Shown: positions 6,390-8,876 of the stretch, piece after piece | Layout of the letters: every line of letters begins with the position of its first letter | How positions within the stretch are numbered: the first letter of the stretch is position 1 | NCBI GenBank assembly: GCA_014859985.1 | Contig: JACZKN010000219.1 | Location: forward strand, 1-8,876 | DNA length: 8,876 nt | Direction: 5' to 3' | Source of the DNA: Candidatus Krumholzibacteriia bacterium | GTDB lineage: Bacteria > Krumholzibacteriota > Krumholzibacteriia > LZORAL124-64-63 | Made by a program: the position numbers and the translations under genes | Notes under the pieces: model-generated | Database searches by the model: none | Told to the model about the DNA's origin: nothing | Seen by the model: only the letters and a program-made list of their open reading frames with translations

Positions 6390-7044
6390 ATCACACCAAA
6401 TATGACTAGACATTCCAACTATTTGAGCATCAGGCATCGAGCCAAGCCCATACCATACGGCGGTGATGGAGTACTGCGAGAGGATGGCGACGCCAACTAT
6501 GGCTTTAAGTACGTCAAAGGCGATGAGGCCGCGCTCCGCGCCATACCTGAGCTAGCTAAAGACTCGGCCTTGCTTGATCTGGCGCTTGCAATCAATTCTC
6601 ATCAGACAGGCTTGTTCTCGGTAGGCTGCGTAAGTGGGCCTATCGACGACGATCAAGGACATCGAGACTCCGGATATATTGAGTTCGCAATAAACTCTAA
6701 GTCCGCTATTGCCGACGCAAAGAACTACTTTCCAATATTCTTCCACTTCGATCGCTTCTTGCACACTTCTAATTTTTCCGCACCAACTTCGTTCAATTGG
6801 GAGCTGGAAGGCGCAACATTCACGGAATATGGTAATTCGTCTGGTTTTACTTGCACAATTTTTATCAACACGGGCTACTCCGCTACACGCGAAGAGGCCA
6901 CACACATCTGGGCTGAGTCGCTAGGAGCGCTCGCTCACTTTTTGCAGAGCGTGCCTTCTGAGAGCAGTGACTTCATCTACCCGCAGTGATGGCTAACAGT
7001 TCATTCAAGCCGAAGCCGCTTCGCGGCTCGGCTTAATTCAGGTG
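6384..7044 (+). mobile_element. integron gene cassette (single gene plus attC)
   Basis: A 661-bp unit from T6384 to G7044 with the normal cassette build: a short leader of 18 bases, one gene (6402-6989) and an attC at the 3' end, starting 1 base after the stop codon. R'' of the attC (GGCTAAC, 6991-6997) is the exact complement of the 5' core GTTAGCC (6383-6389), as required when a circular cassette is opened at its own R'. Its base composition is clearly less GC-rich than both flanks, as is usual for cassettes. No integrase gene or attI site is visible in the window. Confidence 0.8.
6402..6989 (+). CDS. cassette-borne protein of unknown function
   Basis: A 195-residue protein I do not recognise. 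It is soluble-looking, without signal peptide, membrane segment or clear catalytic motif. Notable are an aromatic-rich middle (YFPIFFHFDRFLH), only two cysteines, and an acidic SSDF near the C-terminus. Start ATG 6402 was chosen because it lies 18 bases inside the cassette boundary; the same frame is open up to ATG 6354, but that would read through the recombination point into flanking DNA. No Shine-Dalgarno sequence is seen, which is common for cassette genes. Codon usage is much less GC-biased than in the ars genes, pointing to a different origin. Cassette proteins of this kind are often toxins, antitoxins, phage defence or enzymes, but nothing here supports a choice. Confidence 0.7.
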   Translation: MTRHSNYLSIRHRAKPIPYGGDGVLREDGDANYGFKYVKGDEAALRAIPELAKDSALLDLALAINSHQTGLFSVGCVSGPIDDDQGHRDSGYIEFAINSKSAIADAKNYFPIFFHFDRFLHTSNFSAPTSFNWELEGATFTEYGNSSGFTCTIFINTGYSATREEATHIWAESLGALAHFLQSVPSESSDFIYPQ

Positions 7045-7050
7045 ATATGC
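6991..7050 (+). other. attC: attC recombination site of the cassette
   Basis: A 60-bp site in the style of the short attC sites found in many mobile and xanthomonad/pseudomonad integrons. R'' is GGCTAAC (6991-6997). The 5' arm AAGCCGAAGCCGC (7007-7019) pairs with GCGGCTCGGCTT (7023-7034) around TTC, with one unpaired A (7013 or 7014) as the extrahelical base that IntI uses to choose the bottom strand. TTCATTCAAGCC and GGCTTAATTCAGG are typical L'' and L' surroundings. The final core reads GATATGC (7044-7050) in place of GTTRRRY, so the right end is abnormal. Confidence 0.85.
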
Positions 7051-7129
7051 GACTCTCCAACACCCTAACTTCGATCACAAGCTGACTATCGGACGCGGTG
7101 GCGCCGCGCTTCATCAAGGCTTGGATCAA
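7051..7129. other. short intergenic stretch between attC and the cusF-like gene
   Basis: This 79-bp gap lies downstream of both the cassette gene (+) and the cusF-like gene (-). CGCGG (7094-7098 region) and CCGCG around TGGCG form a 5-bp hairpin without a T run, too weak to call a terminator. No gene is visible. Confidence 0.4.
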
Positions 7130-7507
7130 TTATTGGATGGACTGGACCCGGATAATCGTGGCGTTCATGCCTTCGGCAGTGAACTCAAACTGCACTTTCT
7201 GACCGGCCCGCACTGAGGCGATCTGCTCGGGTGTGGCTTTGAAGGCCATCGTCATCGCCGGCCATTGCAGCACCTCTACCGGGCCGTGCGCGATGGTGAT
7301 CTTGCTGGCTGCGGCATCGACTGCTTGCACGGTGCCTGTTGCCGACGCCGTCACGGCAGCGGACGCTTCGGCCGGTGTTTTCGCTTGCTCGGCTTCGGAC
7401 ATCGGCATCTGCTCTGTGGGCGCGGCCTGCACCGCTTCGGTGTTGTCAGGGGCCTGCGAGCAGCCTGCCAGAAGCAAAGTGGTGATGAGATAGGCGGGGA
7501 TCTTCAT
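7130..7507 (-). CDS. cusF: CusF-like periplasmic copper/silver-binding lipoprotein
   Basis: A 125-residue protein. The N-terminus has a lipoprotein signal with lipobox LAGC (C16), so the mature protein is lipid-anchored. A Pro/Ala/Glu/Gln-rich linker runs to about residue 55, followed by the CusF domain. The Cu(I)/Ag(I) site is clear: H74 in IAHGPVEV and W82, M85, M87 in QWPAMTMAF, the same His-Trp-Met-Met set that makes the cation-pi copper site in E. coli CusF. CusF hands metal to the CusCBA efflux pump. The ATG (7505-7507) overlaps the cusA stop codon as ATGA (7504-7507), so the two are translationally coupled. E. coli CusF is a soluble protein encoded before cusB; a lipoprotein at the end of the operon is a variant arrangement. 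Confidence 0.88.
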   Translation of the reverse strand: MKIPAYLITTLLLAGCSQAPDNTEAVQAAPTEQMPMSEAEQAKTPAEASAAVTASATGTVQAVDAAASKITIAHGPVEVLQWPAMTMAFKATPEQIASVRAGQKVQFEFTAEGMNATIIRVQSIQ

Positions 7508-8876
7508 TGGTGTTCTCCTGTGATGACATGGGATGACGGGGTGGACGAACGGCGGCGAGTCAAGGCGCGGCCGTGCAGCAACCGGTATGCGGCCGGAATC
7601 ACGAGCATGGACAACAGTGGCGCAGTGACCATGCCGCCGATCATCGGGGCGGCTATGCGCTGCATCACTTCCGAGCCGGCACCGTGACCGAGCAGGATCG
7701 GAAACAGACCGGCGAGAATGACCGCGACGGTCATCGCCTTCGGGCGCACGCGCTGCACGGCACCTTCGCGGATTGCTGCATCCAGCGCTTCCTGGTCTGC
7801 GTGGGGATCGAGCGCAAGTTGGTGCTCCCAGGCATGGTGCAGATACAACAGCATCACCACCCCAAACTCGGCTGCGACGCCCGCCAGCGCGATGAAGCCG
7901 ATGATCGTGGCCACCGACACCGCATGACCAAGCAACCAGATCAGCCATAGGCCACCGACCAGTGCCAAAGGCACGCTGGCCATGATCAGCGCAGCTTCGC
8001 TCACGCGTCTGAAAACGGCATAGATCAATAGAAAAATGATCACCAGCGCAATCGGCACCACCACCTTGAGCCTTTCCGTGGCACTGGCCAGATATTCGAA
8101 CTGACCGGACCAGGCCACGGTCGTACCCGGCGGCAATTTGACTTGCCGCGCCACCGCATGTTGCAGATTGGCCACCACCGTGCCCAGATCGCTGCCGGCC
8201 GTATCGACGTAGACATAAGTGGCCAGTTGGCCACCCTCGCTTTTCAACATGGAAGGTCCTGCAACCACCGCGATGTCGGCCACCTGACTCAGCGTGAGTT
8301 GGGCGCCGTTTGCGGCGACGATCGGCAGTTGTCGCAAAGCCTCGACCGAGTCGCGCTCGGCACGCGGGTAGCGCACCACGATGGGATAACGCTCGCGCCC
8401 TTCAACGGTCTGGCCGATCGGATCGCCGCCCACCACCGTCGCGATCAACTGCTGCACGCGCTCCTGGGTCAATCCGTAGCGCGCCGCAGCATCACGACGG
8501 ATGTGCACATCGACGTAGCGGCCACTGGTCGGGCGTTCAGCAATTGCCGAGCTGACGCCGGGCACGGTCTTCGCCACCGTTTCGATCTGGTCGGCCACGG
8601 TCTGCAGCGTGGCCAGATCGGTGCCCAGCACCTTGATGCCGATCGGGCTCTTGATGCCGGTGGAGAGCATGTCGATGCGATTGCGGATCGGCGGCACGAA
8701 CAGGTTCGTCAGCCCCGGCACGCGTACCGCCTTGTCCAGTTCCGCCTTGATCTTGTCCATCGTCATGCCGGGCCGCCACTGGTCCTTCGGCTTGAAGGTG
8801 ATCGTGGTCTCGAACATTTCCAGCGGTGCCGGGTCGGTGGCCGTGTCGGCGCGCCCCGCCTTGCCAAACACATGAT
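7504..8876 (-). CDS. cusA: CusA-type copper/silver RND efflux pump, C-terminal part
   Basis: The last ~457 residues of a heavy-metal RND transporter (family total about 1,040), cut by the right window edge; the GTG at 8871 is internal, not a start. The visible part opens at VFGKAGRADTATDPAPLEMF and holds the metal-specific periplasmic region VPPIRNRIDMLSTGIKSPIG, typical of the monovalent-cation CusA/SilA group, then RPTSGRYVDVHIRR, VGGDPIGQTVEGRERYP and GPSMLKSEGGQLATYVY. The C-terminal membrane bundle follows: PIALVIIFLLIYAVFRR, ASVPLALVGGLWLIWLLG, FIALAGVAAEFGVVMLLYL, RPKAMTVAVILAGLFPILL and MIGGMVTAPLLSMLVIP. It pumps Cu(I)/Ag(I) from periplasm to outside with CusB and CusC, which should lie beyond the edge. 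It ends overlapping the cusF-like gene. Confidence 0.93.
   Translation of the reverse strand, partial: HVFGKAGRADTATDPAPLEMFETTITFKPKDQWRPGMTMDKIKAELDKAVRVPGLTNLFVPPIRNRIDMLSTGIKSPIGIKVLGTDLATLQTVADQIETVAKTVPGVSSAIAERPTSGRYVDVHIRRDAAARYGLTQERVQQLIATVVGGDPIGQTVEGRERYPIVVRYPRAERDSVEALRQLPIVAANGAQLTLSQVADIAVVAGPSMLKSEGGQLATYVYVDTAGSDLGTVVANLQHAVARQVKLPPGTTVAWSGQFEYLASATERLKVVVPIALVIIFLLIYAVFRRVSEAALIMASVPLALVGGLWLIWLLGHAVSVATIIGFIALAGVAAEFGVVMLLYLHHAWEHQLALDPHADQEALDAAIREGAVQRVRPKAMTVAVILAGLFPILLGHGAGSEVMQRIAAPMIGGMVTAPLLSMLVIPAAYRLLHGRALTRRRSSTPSSHVITGEHQ

Noticed and set aside
6354..6401. Upstream extension of the cassette gene to ATG 6354
   Set aside because: It would cross the recombination core at 6383 into flanking DNA and has no ribosome binding site; ATG 6402 lies inside the cassette at the usual distance.
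7508..7948. Open frame upstream of the cusF-like gene on the - strand as an N-terminal extension
   Set aside because: It overlaps cusA in another frame; the ATG at 7507 is followed directly by a proper lipoprotein signal.

Overview
The window is a mosaic of three blocks with clearly different base composition. Positions 1 to about 6330 are very GC-rich, with strongly C/G-biased third codon positions, and hold an HNH nuclease gene followed by a compact eight-gene arsenic resistance operon, all on the + strand. Positions about 6384-7044 are much less GC-rich and form a single integron gene cassette with one unrecognised gene and a recognisable attC site. Positions about 7050-8876 are moderately GC-rich and carry, on the - strand, the end of a copper/silver efflux operon (cusA 3' part and a cusF-like lipoprotein gene) resembling those of gamma- or betaproteobacteria. 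The left block's gene set resembles GC-rich environmental bacteria (deltaproteobacterial or candidate-phylum type). This is inference from gene families only; no taxon can be proved from the sequence.

The arsenic operon runs arsR - permease (DUF318/ArsP-like) - small redox-disulfide thioredoxin-fold protein - membrane-anchored thioredoxin - CcdA-type thiol transporter - ArsF-like exported CxxC protein - thioredoxin-type arsenate reductase arsC - acr3. All spacings are short (4, 20, 47, 21 and 8 bp, then overlaps of 11 and 4 bp), so it reads as one transcript. A TTGACC/TATATT promoter lies just upstream of arsR, with its -10 box inside an inverted repeat that fits an ArsR operator. A simple reading is that ArsC reduces arsenate to arsenite in the cytoplasm, ACR3 exports arsenite, the permease exports a second arsenic species, and the four CxxC or paired-cysteine redox proteins move electrons between cytoplasm and periplasm for a step that is not yet clear.

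Downstream of acr3 the composition changes abruptly. The cassette begins at a GTTAGCC core (6383-6389) and ends in a 60-bp attC (6991-7050). The R'' box of that attC is the exact complement of the 5' core, as expected for one intact cassette. The sequence after the cassette reads G|ATATGC instead of G|TTRRRY, which suggests insertion at a secondary, non-att site or later mutation. No integrase gene is visible. The copper genes then run toward the cassette from the right edge, so arsenic efflux and copper efflux converge on it. The triple mosaic could be a real resistance island or an assembly join; the sequence alone cannot decide.
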